This document shows, piece by piece, positions 45,951 to 58,200 of a stretch of 64,000 nt of DNA; position 1 is the stretch's first letter, and each line of letters begins with the position of its first letter. The notes below the pieces were generated by a model. It saw only the letters and a list, made by a program, of their open reading frames with translations. It searched no databases and was not told the DNA's origin. Source of the DNA: Alnus glutinosa (Eukaryota; Streptophyta; Magnoliopsida; Fagales; Betulaceae); assembly GCF_958979055.1 (NCBI RefSeq), contig NC_084896.1:4828501-4892500 (forward strand), in the 5' to 3' direction. Position numbers and translations under genes: made by a program.

Positions 45951-46866
45951 ATTGGGAAAGAAGAGTAGCTGGCCACTTATACAAACATTTGGTTTCCTCC
46001 AATATGTCAAGTTTGTAAGTTAAAATTTTGCATTTGTATAACTCTCTAAATTAATAAATGCATTGTAAAACTTTCACCATACATATTTATAAAACTGCAA
46101 GATATTTATACATGCATGAACAAATTGTTATTCACAAGGATTTGTGTTTGCAATCATTTTGTTGTGATTAAGTATAACATACTACGTACATTTCCTACCA
46201 TTTATAATTATTTTAGCATTGTTATAGTTTATTTTGGATCTATTAATTGTTGGGAAACCTACCACTTTTTTCGTTCATATATAGGATTACCCACTTCTTC
46301 TTTCTTTTGGATCAGAAGTGAGAATGATCCTCCTTGGCCTTATAAGTTATAATCCTTTCTCTTCTTCATTTTTTTTTTTTTTTTGAAAAAAAAAAGAAAA
46401 AAGTGGAACACATTTATTGATTTTGTTAGCTCATGTCATACACGTTTTTTCAAGTTGAAGTTTTCCTATAACAATTCACCTATAATCATGCAGACAAAAT
46501 TTTCAGTTGGACAAAATCCTACCAACTCGGTATATTAAACTAATATATTTTATATGTATTTTTATGTTCTGATTAGGATAAATATCAATTTAATAGATTT
46601 GATTAGAAGAAAACTTAGTCCTAATCATTAATGTTGTTAAATTAATAATAAAAAATGCAAAATCAGACGTCCTTGTGATTACACTGATTTGTAATTAATA
46701 AGCTCAATCTCTGTGCTATAAAAATGTTCAGAAGGTCCATGGGATATGTGCCTGACATTCTCTGCATGTGCATTTGTTTGTTCCGTCTTTGATATGTGCC
46801 TCACATTCTTTGTATTAGATTTTTGTTGAACTCAACATGAATCTGTGAATATTAATTAGTACCATG

Positions 46867-47070
46867 CATGCTCCTATAATTCCCTCGTTCAAGAATCAAG
46901 ATCAATCTTACATGATGATGAACGGGATATATACTAGAGATCGATGCTGAAGATGATGGGAATCAGCTATCCAATGCGGGAGAGCATATGAGGTGACGAT
47001 GGTGCGCTTTAACGGTGGCAGGACTGGGAAAACAGTGCAGAAGGGTTAAACGAGCGCCCCCAACAACGCA
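46867..47070 (+). repeat. Duplicated segment, copy 2, frame broken
   Basis: This copy of 45736-45950 starts about 1130 bases downstream. It carries ACGGGATATATACTAGAGAT in place of a simpler string, a frame change before GGGAATCAGCTATCC, and a deletion after TTTAACGGTGGCAGG. It lies directly upstream of the RPS28 pseudogene. Confidence 0.7.
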
Positions 47071-47221
47071 TTTTACGTTATCCATTCAAAATGGGCGAAA
47101 AGAACTTCATTGGCATTCAATCTGCCTTGCTATTTTTCATGTAGGGTTTATTTTCATTCTTGATATTCATGTTTTTCATATATATATATATATTCCTGAT
47201 TATATTTAGTGCTTGTGCAGG

Positions 47222-47361
47222 ATGGAATCTCCAGTCAAACATGCTGTCGTCGTCAAAGTTAAGTTAAGTTATGGGTCGAAAGGGATCCAGAGGACAAGAC
47301 CCAAGTAAGAGTCAAGTTTCTTGATGATCAGAACCGATTCATTATGAGAAATGTAAAGTGA
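47222..47361 (+). pseudogene. 40S ribosomal protein S28 (eS28) pseudogene
   Basis: ATG at 47222 opens MESPVKHAVVVKV, the start of eS28. A 10-base insertion of repeated AAGTT then pushes the frame. The GSRG-type middle survives only in another frame. From 47303 the correct frame resumes with QVRVKFLDDQNRFIMRNVK and hits TGA at 47359-47361, where the family continues for about 20 more residues. The ATG is preceded by TTGTGCAG, an acceptor-like site where plant RPS28 genes have a leader intron, so it may derive from genomic DNA rather than mRNA. The C-terminal coding part was not found downstream. It cannot make a normal S28. Confidence 0.85.
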
Positions 47362-47775
47362 AAGTTTGATGGGAACTGTTTTTGGTTGCTTAACCCAAAA
47401 CAGAGCAGTATCGTATATTTATAGCCAGTAAGGCAGAGTATCATTTACAAGAGTAAGACAGAAACTAAAGGCAGTAAAAGGAAAGATTTTACGAGGTTTA
47501 CAATACGTACAAGAAACAAGAAAAGATAGGAAAGGGAAATAAGGAGCTGAGATGATCGAAGAGCAGAAGACAAGCCGTGAAACAAGGAGCTTGAATATGT
47601 AGCATGAATTAAGGGAAGGGATTAGGGAGGCTGTTGTCCGCTGCTGTGAGATACCAAGTCAGCGTGAAAAGTGGATCGGAGAACTTTTTGCTGGATGCCT
47701 AATTAGCTGATTTTCATGCTTGATCTGAGGGTCCTTTTGTTGATTATCATGCACCTCATGTTTATCCTTAACATA
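47362..47775. other. Sequence of unknown origin after the RPS28 break
   Basis: A-rich, moderately complex DNA with no frame. The abrupt loss of S28 homology at about 47359 suggests a breakpoint or insertion edge here. Confidence 0.35.
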
Positions 47776-48328
47776 ATGTCTCGTTTGATTTGCGTAATAG
47801 AACTCTGCAATGGAATGATCAATTATTCCTATAAAATAGTCATTACTTTATTTGACAGTGTCTATTTCTTGAAATAGTTATTCACATTTGAATAATTATT
47901 TCCTTATTAAGAGGAATACTTATTCCTCTAAAAAAGAGAGGAATAGTTATTTCTAAAGGAATAGACTATATTTTACAGAAGAAAAAAAAAATCTATTTTT
48001 TTTTAAAAAAAATAAAAAATAAAAAACCCCTTTACATTGGCTGGCCGGTGTGGTGGGCCAGCCACATATGGGGCCGGGGGTGGTCACACCTCCCTCGATT
48101 CTCATTGGGGGTAGTCTGGCCACCAGCTAGTTTTCAATTTTTTTTTTTTTTAAAAAATAATAATAATGTGGGGTTCTTTTAGTAATTTTGATTAGATTCT
48201 AATTAAGTATAAGAGTTGTTACCAAAATAAAGAGTAAAAATAACTATTCAATTCCACTCTCTTTTATTCATAGTAATAACTATTTCACTTTCCTGTAGAA
48301 TACTCATTTTGCAAGCCAAATGAGGCCT
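47776..48328. mobile_element. DNA-transposon remnant with GC-rich core
   Basis: The ends GTCTCGTTTGATTTGCGTAA and, read in reverse complement, GCCTCATTTGGCTTGCAAAA are similar, as expected of imperfect TIRs. Subterminal blocks around AATAGTTATT and GGAATA occur in both senses. The centre (48035-48130) is GC-rich (GGCTGGCCGGTGTGGTGGGC), unlike the rest, and could be captured DNA. Confidence 0.55.
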
Positions 48329-48339
48329 ATGTTTGGTTT

Positions 48340-48660
48340 GATTTATCTAAAAGAAAAGATAATCACATAGAAAAACAAAAACAATAGCAAAAATAAAAAA
48401 ATAGAAACAAGGTTTATATGAATTGCGTTCACAGGATAAAACCCAAATGGCTAAATTGTTGCTCTTATTTCTTAATGTGTTTACAATACAAAATTTTCTA
48501 TTTATAGAGCTTACAGATAAAATATAATCTTAATCAAATTCTTTTTAAGATAATTCACCTTAAATTCAAGATAATCTAATATTTCTAAAAGACAATACAA
48601 TTCACATCAAATTCCTAACTTGAAGGCAATCAAATATACTCTTTACATTATCTTCATCTT
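48340..48660 (+). repeat. LTR-like remnant, second copy
   Basis: ATTGTTGCTCTTATTTCTTA, GTGTTTACAATACAAAATTT and CTATTTATAGAGCTTAC occur in the order seen at 4490-4570. No TSD or internal region was found. Confidence 0.45.
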
Positions 48661-49135
48661 TTAATCTGATCGCTATTGCTCTCCAACGCTAATTGGTTGT
48701 AAGATTTCGGCTACACCTTTTGCATCGATCGGAGTATTGACTGACTTTTGCCATGACAAACATTGAGTAGAATACTCTGTTTTTGCATTCCTGTTCTCTG
48801 TTTGTGCTGCTGAGAGGTTGGTCGCTGCTTCATTATGGTTTGGTTTGTGACCCTGTGGGCCTGTGCCCAGGCTATTTCAGAATCCTGAGGCCCAAGCAAA
48901 AGAAAATCTGAAGCCTTAATGAAGAGTTAAGTGAACTTTTATTGTATTTTAAACTGATGAATCTTAAATTTTCTCGTGATATGTCTAAAAGGAGTTCTAT
49001 CTTCTGCCACAAAACGTTCAAAATGGATGTGTTTTTAGTGACATTCTCTTTCTAAAATATCATAATATTCATATGGGATGTGATAGTTGCAGAATTAAAA
49101 GTGCACAATTTTCATACGACTAAGATATATCGGTG

Positions 49136-49320
49136 AAATATATGCATGGTAAGATCTACATACATGAATCCCACCAATGTATTTTAGTTAGAAAAATGTC
49201 ATCTACACAGGAGTTGTACACAACTGTAGACACATGGGGTGAGACCCATGTGGTGAAACCTACTTACATGGATTGTTGTGCACAACTGTTGTGCAATGAT
49301 CACTCTCATCTCTTAATTAT
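49136..49320. mobile_element. Foldback MITE-like element
   Basis: GAGTTGTACACAACTGTAGA and ACATGGGGTGAGACCCATGT on the left find inverse partners in TGTTGTGCACAACTGTTGTG on the right. It shares the TTGTGCACAAC and ACATGGGGTGGGTC/T words with 49975-50135 and, more loosely, with 62216-62325. Confidence 0.5.
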
Positions 49321-49974
49321 GTAAAAGTTGTGTAATTTTAGTAATGCAAAAATCATTTTCCTATTCATATTACATTATACAACTCTAGTATGGACTACTA
49401 GCTAGCTAGTAGTTTATTTGGTAAATTGGTGTGTGTATATATATATAGAATTATCAAAATGTTGGACACGTACCATATAAATATATACAAGGAAAAATAT
49501 AATTAAGTCCGGTCAACTATCGGCCATTTTTAAAATAGCCTACGAACTAACAAGTTTTTTAATATTTGGACCCATCAAACTATAATTTTAGGTCAAAAAG
49601 ATCACCCTGTTAGCATTGACTGTTATGTTGAATCTTGCACGTGACTACTTTTATGTCTCTCTTAAAATACTCATATTTTCTTAAAATAAAAAATACAAAA
49701 TTAATAAAAAAAAAAAAAAAACTGAAAAAGAAAAGAAAAGAAAAAGTTAGTATCGTTGTGTTGTACGGTATATGATATAAATAGCACAGTTTGAACAAGT
49801 TAACGTGGGTAGGAGTAGTGTTGTTCGAACAGTTTAATGTGGGCCGAAATCTTGTTGACGTGACTTGAATTCATGAAAATGGCCCATTGGCTTTCCTTTT
49901 ACTACGTGGTCTTGGAGACTTTTCTTCAAATTTATTTCTTCAAGAATTTTATATATTTAATGTTAAAACATCGA
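49321..49974. other. Intergenic, no gene seen
   Basis: AT-rich with a purine tract at 49700-49745. No protein-like frame. Confidence 0.35.
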
Positions 49975-50135
49975 GGAGTGATTGGTGCACAACAGTTGTG
50001 CATCACTTTAGAGACATGGGATGGGTCTCATGTGAAACTTATATGGTGGAATCTACCACATAGGACCCACCCCATATCTCTAAGACCTTGCACAACAGTT
50101 GCACATCTCTTGTGCATTAGTCATTTTCCTAAAAC
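49975..50135. mobile_element. Foldback MITE-like element
   Basis: The left arm GATTGGTGCACAACAGTTGT, then ACTTTAGAGACATGGGATGG, pairs with the right arm ACCCCATATCTCTAAGACCT, then TGCACAACAGTTGCACATCT. The centre carries TCTCATGTGAAACTTATATG. Arms of about 60 bases pair imperfectly. Confidence 0.6.
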
Positions 50136-50285
50136 ATCTATTATTTGAATATAAGATTCACCACTCTTCGTTGGTGAGAAGTCGGGCATACGAACCACAC
50201 GTGTTTTATAGATTTAACGGTAATTTTTTTTCTTAAAAAAAAAAAAAAAACTAATTGTATAAAATAATAATATCAAACACATCTC

Positions 50286-51295
50286 AAAGTAGAGAATAGT
50301 TTTCAAATTTTCTTTTGGCATGATAAGTGGCATTCTACCGGCTATCTATTGGATTGTTTTGGCTCTTGTGCAGTGTATGACTCAGGTATTCCCCTTGATG
50401 CTAAGGTGTCTAAGATCATTAAGGATAGTGATTGGTACTGGCTATTTGCTCAGTCCAATTTTATTGTGGAAATTCAAGGTAAGTTGCCTGAGATTCTTAT
50501 TGGAGGTGCGGATTTGGCTGTTTGGTAGTCTTCCAATGGTGCTTATTCTTGTGCAACTACTTGGGATCAGTTGCGAGTAAAACTCCCAGTTGTTGCATGG
50601 TGGAAGTTGGTTTGGCACCCTCTGGCCATCTCTTGGCATTCTTTCTTTATATGGTTGGTTTTTAGAGAGGTTATAGTGACTAAATACCATATGAGTAGTT
50701 GGGGGTATACTGACAGTGTGCTTTGTTTGTTTTGTCATGCTTGTTATGAAAGTCAAGAGCATCTTTTTTTTTCTTTTCTTTTCTTTTTTTTTCTTTTTTT
50801 TTTAGTACGGATTTAGTTTGAGGATATGGGGGACATTGATGTCTGCGTGCCTCTTCATTGACATTCCGTCCGAATGGGAGAAGGTTATGACTTGGAGCAT
50901 TGCTACACTTCGGGGGAAAGGTTTACAGGCTAGTCTTGGTAAACTTTGTTTAGGTACATGAATTTATCATCTTTGGCAACAAAGAAATGTTTTGGTGCAC
51001 AACAACAATTTGAGAACTGAAGAGACTATGGTTAAACAGATTACACAGGAAATTCGTACTCAAATCTTTGCTAAGGGATCTTTTAAGAAACTAGATAAAT
51101 GTATAGAATTTGTAATTAATTGGAATTTACATAAGTTGTTAGTATAGGTTTGTTGCTTTCTTGTAGTAATAACTGTATAGGTCATTCTGGATAGTGTCAT
51201 CTGCTTGAGGTTTTTGGGCTAGTATTTACTAGCGTGTGTAGTTGGTTGAGCTCTTATAAATTTTTTGATTCATCTTAAAAAAAAAAAAAAAAAAA
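50286..51295 (+). mobile_element. 5'-truncated LINE, zf-RVT end, decayed
   Basis: Frames give WHSTGYLLDCFGSCAVYDSG, WKLVWHPLAISWHSFFIWLV, CLFCHACYESQEHLFF, then after a low-complexity CTTTT insert (50765-50803) KLCLGT-stop-IYHLWQQRNVLVHN and IRTQIFAKGS. This matches the zf-RVT tail and is closely parallel to the LINE at 9848-10978. The tail is TTGATTCATCTT plus about 18 A (51278-51296). A short candidate TSD, ACATCTC, lies at 50279-50285 and 51296-51302. Confidence 0.8.
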
Positions 51296-51302
51296 ACATC
51301 TC

Positions 51303-52213
51303 TTTATAAAAGACATGTTATTAAGCCGTTTGTGAATCGACCGCATAGTTAAGTTTCTATGGTTTTGTATTAATTATCTTCAAGGGATAAAATGAAGATA
51401 AAATAAGTAAAATAATAATAATAATAACAAAAACTTGTCCCCATTTGGGACATATATAGCTCTTCAATTCGATCATTCCAACCTTTTTTTTTTTTTTCTT
51501 GTATATTTATTTTCTTCCTTTAAAATGCCAAAGAAAGAAATCAGTTATACATTTTCGTGCATTGACAGTAGTAATTTTGTGGTTAAAAATGTAATGAGAT
51601 AAGAGATAGAAATGGGTGGTTAAAAAGAGAGTGTTGAATAATGGTGCAAGTACGTGACGACAAACAGGTAGGCCAATTCGGTTGTTGTGTTGTGGCCCTT
51701 GTGGGGTTCGATCATCTTCATCACACAGTAATAATTATAGATAATAAAGACCCAAATGAAAACGGAGCTAATTTATTAGCATAAGGCCAACCACTTAATT
51801 TCACATATTATATTTGAAAAGCTTTAATTAATTAATTATTCTCAGTTTCTCACGACAAACCCAATTTTTTTTTTTTTTTTTTTTTTGGACAAAAAGTCAT
51901 TTCTTCCAAGATCTTCCTCTTGTTGAGATATACTAACCTCACTTGGATTCTGTCAATTTATCTTTACAACAACAACAACAACTTAGAAGCTACGCGCACT
52001 CAGAAAACGACCTGAAACCCCCAATGTTTTCTTTTTTCCTCTCCCTCTCGCTGTCTGTGTCTCTCACTCGCTCGCACATGCACCCATTCAAGAGAAAAAG
52101 CAAAAGCTAGAAGATCGAAGACGTGTATATATATAGATACATATACATATGAAGGAGCTTTTCTTTTAGAATAAACGGACGTACTTGCGCCAGTAGATTC
52201 TTCTGGGCAGATC
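51303..52213. other. Promoter side of the MFS gene
   Basis: No gene was found. T runs occur at 51484-51498 and 51867-51888. From 51990 to 52213 the sequence is less AT-rich and contains CT-rich CTCTCCCTCTCGCTGTCTGT and TATATATATAGATACATATA, suitable for a core promoter and leader. Confidence 0.4.
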
Positions 52214-55200
52214 ATGGAGAATAAGCTTACGGGTTTGAGCCACCTCTTCGTGACGGTTTTCCTCTCGACCTTCGCTAACTTCATGGTGGTTCCGTCCCTC
52301 ACCGACGTCACCATGTTCGCTCTTTGCCCCGGTCAAGATGAGTGCTCCCTTGCAATTTACCTCACCGGTTCCCAACAAGCGGTATGCGTCTCCTCGTCGT
52401 TTTGGGTCTTCCTTCTTCTCATATATATATGCTCTTCCTTTTTTCTACAATTTCCTTCCTTCAACTCCACAATTATTACTTAATTATCCATCTTTATATA
52501 TCTGTTTTTTTTTTTGGGGGGGTAATTAAAAGGAAGGGGGTTGGGGGTCATCACTCATCAGGGAAGAAGAAGATCAATAATAGTACTTTAGGGTTTAAAA
52601 TATTAATTAAATATTTTTATTAGTTTTAATTTTTCTTGTTTTAGACAATTAGTTAGTGATTTGACGTGCATATAAAGCAACATGCTCAATTTTCACATTT
52701 TGCATGGAGTCTTCTAGCAAAATTCTGCTTCTTTAATTACTAGAACTAATTGGAGTTTAATATTTTTGTGTCTATTTTTTTTTAAAAAAAAAAAAAAAAA
52801 ATTAATAATTGGTCATTTTCAGTCTTATTCCTTTTTATTTTCCAATTAATTGGTGTCTCAGATGATTCCAAAGACGTATCTTAACGGGATATAATAAGCT
52901 TTAAATGTGGAGTGTTTGGACATCCTTGTTGAATATCTGGATTCCCAACCTAAACTTCAAAGTTCAAACCTAACATTTTGGCTATTTCATAGCCTTTCAA
53001 ATTCATCCATTTATATATATGACCTTATTTTAAAAATAAGTAGATAGATTGAATCATTGAATGAATGCTATAGCTACCATTATTATTCTATTCTAATTTC
53101 TACGTGATTAAGACGTCTAGTTTTTCAGCTGCAACTGCTACTTGTTTTAAACAAACTGAATTACCTGTAAGATACGTTACTTATGGTGCATTTTGGAATC
53201 GCAGATAAAATGATTATTATATTTTTTAAATGTAAAATTTTATAGGTTAATCTGCGATTTTGTCAAATGTTTAATTATATTTTAAAAAATTAATTTTTAA
53301 AATTGTAAACTTAAACGGACCATTAATAAAGTCTAAAGGTAGATTTAGAAGAAGAAGAAGAAGAACGGATTTAATTTTTTTTTTTTTTTTTTAGGACAGT
53401 TTTTTCTTTAAACTCTAGGCAGAGTCTAACAAAATTCTACATAACTCAATTTAAATAAAAAGATTATTCTTTTTTCTACAAGGGTGGCGTCTAATTTAGG
53501 CCCTTCCCCCACTTCCTTAATAACCAAAGAAAGCTTGATTTATGCCCTATTTGTTTTGATGTGAAATATTTTCTAGAAAATACTTTCTCTATTTTTGAGT
53601 GTTTGACGCAATATAAAAGTATTAGTAAATTTAAAATGTTTTTAGTTGACCGAAGAAAATAATTTTTACGAGGCTTAAAATGGTTTGTACTTTTCATATG
53701 CGTAAATCATTTTTCATCGCTATTTAATGCCTTCAAACAAGCTATTGTAAGAAGCCCCCTTATAGGGGTTACCTGTTCGACCAGATCTCGGGCTGCTCGA
53801 ATACTTGCTCAGATAGGTGAGCCTCACAAAAGCCTCTCACAATTATTTATTCAAATTACAAGTAACATAGACAAACAATTGTACTAAATCTCAATGCCAC
53901 GTTCAAAGGTCTTCAATTCTCACGCTCTCTTCCTCTAGAAGGCGGAACTAGCCTGATACACCTCCATTTTTTTTAAAAAGAAAAAAGAAAAGAAAAGGAA
54001 GGAAGGAAGAGGAATCTTCTTCTTTACGTAAGCAGTGACCAAAGACAAGTGGGTGGGGAAGCTAGCACAGTACAACTTTTTTGTCAAAGCCTATGGCCCT
54101 ATCAGTAGAATTGGGAGGACTTTTATGGTGCCCTACTTTTATATTTGACAAAGGATGATCACAAAAAAAAAAAAAGAAAAAAAAGAAAAGAAAAAGGCAA
54201 TAGAGGAAAAGAATAGTGTAGAAGTTTTTACAAAAACAATTTATTAAGGTCGACAATTTTTTACACCATTTATAAATTTGACACGATCAAATATAATATA
54301 AAATTAAAGAATTAAAGTTGAGAACTCTGATTTATTTAATTAAATGGATCAGGTTATGATTTATCTATATAGTCTTATCTTCTACTTCGATATGATCCAA
54401 ATTTGACAAACGATATAATAGCATACAATTTTTTACACATGATCTATAAACTCGACACAAATTCAATATAAAATTAGAGAATTAAGTTGGAAGAATTTGA
54501 CCTGTTTAATTAAATGGGTCAAATTAGAGTTGATTTATATAATCTTATAAACATGACTCAACACGACATGAACACAAATTGCTATCCCTTTCATTTACCT
54601 TTGTTTCTTCCTGCTTTTTCGTTATTGAATTCATTTTCTGCAGGAAAATTTGGAAAATGTTTAAATACAAAATTTACTCGAATGTGATGCAGATCATAGG
54701 ATTGGGAGCAATGATAATTACCCCCGTAATTGGGAATCTGTCGGACGAGTACGGGAGGAAAGTCTTGCTCACCGTCCCCATTACACTCTCCATCATTCCA
54801 CTAGGTGCTCTTTCCTTTCCTTTCCTTAACATATAAGTGCCTTTTGGGGCCTACAAACTCACACTTGTCTGTAAGCTTTTTGACGCATGATGTTACACAA
54901 AACAAAGTGTTGGGTCACATCTGGATGGACCAGGATCCACTCCGGTTGAAAGGAACCGGAGAGGATCTTGATGACTTTCCACGTCAAAGTAACTTTTCCC
55001 CCACTCGAAACAAATGGAACTAATTAATCCAACAAAAGTGATTGATGAACTGATAAACAAATGTTGCAGCTTTTCGGAAGTGCATGCTTTCCCTTTTTCG
55101 ACCAAAAATATTCTGAAAGCTTTGATCATGTGTGTGGTTCGTACGTAAGTGCATGATATGGATCGATGTTGTTATACTAACGAGGTAGGAAAATGTTTGT

Positions 55201-58200
55201 GCAGTAATATTGGCATATAGCAGGACGACCAACTTCTTTTATGCCTACTTCGTGCTCAGGACTCTCACTGCCATGGTCTGCGATAGCAGCACCAACTGCC
55301 TTGCTCTTGCTTATGTGGTAATTACTCCCCAAAGCCACCCCTATGTAGCTGCTTGTATATGTGCTAAGTGCCAAAGATGTTCTAGTGGCTGCATGGAAAG
55401 AGTTGATAATTATTTACACGATACGAACCCGATACAAAATTAGCAGGTTATGATTTTGTATAATCGGGTTTAAGTCAATTCGGGTTGACTCGAATTAACC
55501 CCGTTTGATAAATGGGTCAACTCGTTTAACCCATGAGTAATCCGTATAACTCGTATGAATTCAATTAGATTTTTTTTATTATTATTATTATTTTTACAAT
55601 TAAAAAACAAAACTCCAAAAAGACTACAATTCATATAAATTCATTTTAAAAAATTCATATATAGGTCGAAACGGGAAATGAGCCGTGTTTGAGTTAACTC
55701 AACACGACTTAAATGAGTTAACCTAGCACAACCTGTTTATTAAACGGATTATGCGGGTTGTGTCCTGTCACCTGTTTATTTAATTGGGTCGTGTCAGGAT
55801 TGAGGAGTTTGACTCGTTTAACTAAATGGGTTGAGTTTGGGTTGACCCATATCGGATTAACTATTGAATCAGCCAAATTCGAACCCAACACACCAACACG
55901 AATTGTTAGCCCGAAGTCTCCTCATGGAATCTTAAGCTAGTCTTTAGCCCGTAAAACAGTTAGCAAATTAGATAAAGCAAAAGGCAATTAAGAAGGGTTA
56001 AAGTGCAGTGAAAAGACCGCCAAAACTATCAGATGATTCAGATCAAACCTTAGTACCTTACCATGTTTTCTGGGAGAAAGCAAGATAAGATACCATAAGA
56101 CCAGCTTCTTTTGATGAATCGAAATGTGCTGAATTTTTTTTTTTTTATCAAAAGCATGCAATTATCATAAGATTTATGACGGGGAAAGTTGATCGTAAGA
56201 TTTGATAACTACATATTTTTCCCCATGAATATTATAGGATCATTGTATTAATATTTATAACAACTACACAATCATTCAACTTCTACTACAATTATGCATA
56301 GTTACAACTATTTACCTCCTATCTCACTATATTATATTCAATGTATCGTGAGATCTCTTCAACTATCTAGTTATTATTATCGCCAACTATGAATGGCTCT
56401 TCATTGTCTTCATTGAGATGCTTGTCTATGAGTTGGATATCTTTAACATTGATTACTAGGTGCGACTGCCAAAGCTCACCGAGAAAAAAGAAGAAGAAAT
56501 CTTTAGCTTTGTGCTGAAACTGTGTATGTTTAATTTCTTGCTTCTCAGGCAGATAAAATTCCAGATGGAGAACGGGCTCCAGCATTTGGAATTCTAGCTG
56601 GGGTAGGTTCAGCTGCGTTTGTATGTGGAACCTTAGCGACTCGTTTTCTCTCCACTGCTTCAACATTTCAGGTATTGCTCTACCGTGTTTAACTTCTCCT
56701 CGAAATCATAATGCTGATGTGGCAGCTCCAACCAACTCTTAGACCGTTTGTTTTTATTTTTTTTTTAATACTGACTAATCCAATAATTAGTTAGGACTAC
56801 AACATCAGCATTATGAAATACTTGGTTTCTAGCATTACTCTGGCTTAGTTGCTACCAATTGGTTGTGATTTGTGATCATTTCTTTTTATCCAGGTTGCTG
56901 CATTCGTGTCAATCCTTGCAGCCATTTACGTGAGAGTTTTTCTTGAGGAAAGCATACCCAATGAAGTTGGAATAAGGCAACCGATCTTGAGGGGAGCTCC
57001 TAATGTTATTAAAGAAGGTGTTGAATTAGAAAAGACTACACAGGTCTTTAAGAGGTTTCCATCGCTGGGGGATCTGATTAGATTGATGAAGATTAGGTAA
57101 GACTTTGTATATTTATATAAATGCTCTAGTTCTTGTGTCCGATGGTGCGTTTTGCAGAAGAATAATGCTACTCATGTGCGTTTTTTAAAATGCACTCTTT
57201 GCCTGGTGTGCAAAAACGTGATTTTTCTTTAACGTTTTCAAACCCCCATTAATTTTTTTCAAACAGAACGCTTTTCCCTGTTCTAAATCACATTCTAGTG
57301 TAATATATATCATCATGGAGAGATCCTTATGTTTATTGCATGGATCAACAATAAAAGGTGACCAGATCATACATACTAGAAGGAGATTTCCTTGTTGAAA
57401 ACTGTAGATTGTACTGCTCTCTGCCTATTGTATATGCAACTTTGTTATTTAGATATTAAATCTTTCTAAAGGAGCGCTAAATTGTAAAACATCGTATTGC
57501 AGCAGGACATTTTCGCAAGCAGCAGTTGTTTCATTCTTCAATAGTCTTGCAGATGGTGCGATAATAGCTTCGTTGCTGGTATAGTTCTTGTTTAATGTCA
57601 AAGTAGGACATTCATATCAATGAAATAATTAAGGTACCTAAGATGTTTGCTTATTTATGCTAGAAATATAATACGGCGGAATAAAATGTTGGCACCTCTC
57701 TTGCACCGAAATAGGATCAGATTAGTGTTGTTCCTTGTGCCTTAAATCCTGAGTCTGCAGCATTTTCTTCTCTCGGTGGTCGAGCATATATATGCTACTA
57801 GAGCGATACCCACTACAACCAATCTAAGTGCCTCACACCCTATCGCTTGGGCCACTGATGGGCGCCCGTAAGAGAATTGGCCATTCAATCTTGCAAACTA
57901 ATCGAGACCGAAATTAGAAAAAGAGATACAAACGGAGAGGAATAACCAATCGATGAAGGAACACGTTGCAATTTAATTACCTGATGTACATGGTTAGTGC
58001 AGTAGATAAGGTTGTTAGAACTTGAAAAATCCAACTTAAAAGTCTAGAGTAGTATAAAATCTGATGAATATTCTGGAGCAAACTCCCATGAAAAAAGCAA
58101 AGACCAATCAAGCAGTTATTCTTTAATGAAGCTTATGCAATATGTAGTTGTTCAATGGATTAGAGAAGACTTGAATGATCAAATTACATCAACAGAAATG

